Assembly (NCBI GenBank): GCA_003645605.1
Contig: QNAY01000082.1
Location: 1-6,282, forward strand
DNA: 6,282 nucleotides
Direction of reading: 5' to 3'
DNA from: Thermodesulfobacteriota bacterium
GTDB lineage: Bacteria > Desulfobacterota > Dissulfuribacteria > Dissulfuribacterales > UBA3076
Part shown: piece after piece, positions 6,230 through 6,282 of the stretch
How the letters are laid out: every line of letters starts with the position of its first letter
Numbering within the stretch: position 1 is the first letter of the stretch
Translations under genes and position numbers: made by a program
Notes under the pieces: generated by a model
What the model was told of the DNA's origin: nothing
Database searches by the model: none
What the model saw: the letters and a program-made list of their open reading frames with translations, nothing else

Positions 6230-6257
6230 AAGATTTCTCGCTTTGCTCGAAATGACA
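6230..6257. repeat. Palindromic short repeat, copy 3
   Basis: This copy has the same orientation as copy 1 and differs from it at exactly two positions, 6240 (G for C) and 6246 (C for G). These face each other in the proposed stem, so base pairing is preserved. It pairs with copy 2 across a 24-nt spacer. Confidence 0.8.
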
Positions 6258-6282
6258 GTTTTGGTTAGTTTTCGTTCAGACA

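Larger units (their letters stand above)
6178..6257. repeat. Inverted pair of the short repeat upstream of the Spm gene
   Basis: Copies 2 and 3 lie head to head (24 of 28 positions complementary), separated by a 24-nt A/T-rich spacer at 6206-6229. The 80-bp unit can form either one long imperfect hairpin or two small hairpins. It fills the near upstream region of the minus-strand gene and could affect its transcription or translation. The 25 bases beyond it, to the window end, show nothing recognisable. Confidence 0.75.

Noticed and set aside
148..6257. The whole region between repeat copies as one mobile unit
   Set aside because: The repeat is short and probably dispersed in the genome. The enclosed genes are ordinary, no transposase or integrase is present, and no flanking target duplication can be seen.
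1..6282. CRISPR arrays, tRNA or rRNA genes
   Set aside because: No regularly spaced repeat array and no tRNA or rRNA-like sequence was found; the repeats present are single or inverted pairs.

Overview
The window looks like chromosomal DNA from a Gram-negative, probably anaerobic environmental bacterium. I lean towards Desulfobacterota (the old Deltaproteobacteria). The reasons are moderate GC, a fused SpmA-SpmB protein, a WecA-type phosphosugar transferase carrying a FlaA1/CapD-like extension, and small palindromic intergenic repeats beside a GIY-YIG protein. The assignment is an inference from gene style; no marker gene fixes it.

Layout. Positions 2-148 (+) are the last 48 codons of a small GIY-YIG nuclease-like protein. 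A short palindromic repeat (148-175) starts at its stop codon. The rest of the gap to 396 is mostly a second, unrelated repeat: a perfect 14-bp hairpin, degenerate GGTTCA units, and an inverted copy whose edge lies just upstream of the ribosome binding site of the next gene.

Positions 397-4704 (+) form a tight three-gene operon. It holds a soluble NAD-dependent nucleotide-sugar enzyme of the SDR family, a membrane fusion of a WecA/MraY-type phosphosugar transferase with the front half of a FlaA1/CapD-type protein, and an M18 metallo-aminopeptidase. Gaps are 1 bp and then a 4-bp ATGA overlap, so translation is probably coupled. The first two genes fit one pathway: making a modified UDP-sugar and starting a lipid-linked surface glycan on undecaprenyl phosphate. 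The aminopeptidase has no obvious pathway link.

Positions 4705-4827 are a short convergent gap with no convincing terminator. Positions 4828-6183 (-) encode a fused SpmA-SpmB (Gate/nucleoside-recognition) membrane protein. Two further copies of the 148-175 repeat, in inverted orientation, sit at its upstream end (6178-6257), and the first possible start codon lies inside one of them.

The most interesting signal is this repeat family. Three copies share a mini-hairpin with tandem G-A mismatches. The copies at 148-175 and 6230-6257 differ at exactly two positions, which face each other in the stem and compensate. One copy touches the GIY-YIG gene, which suggests, but does not prove, a nuclease-repeat partnership comparable to RAYT/REP systems.
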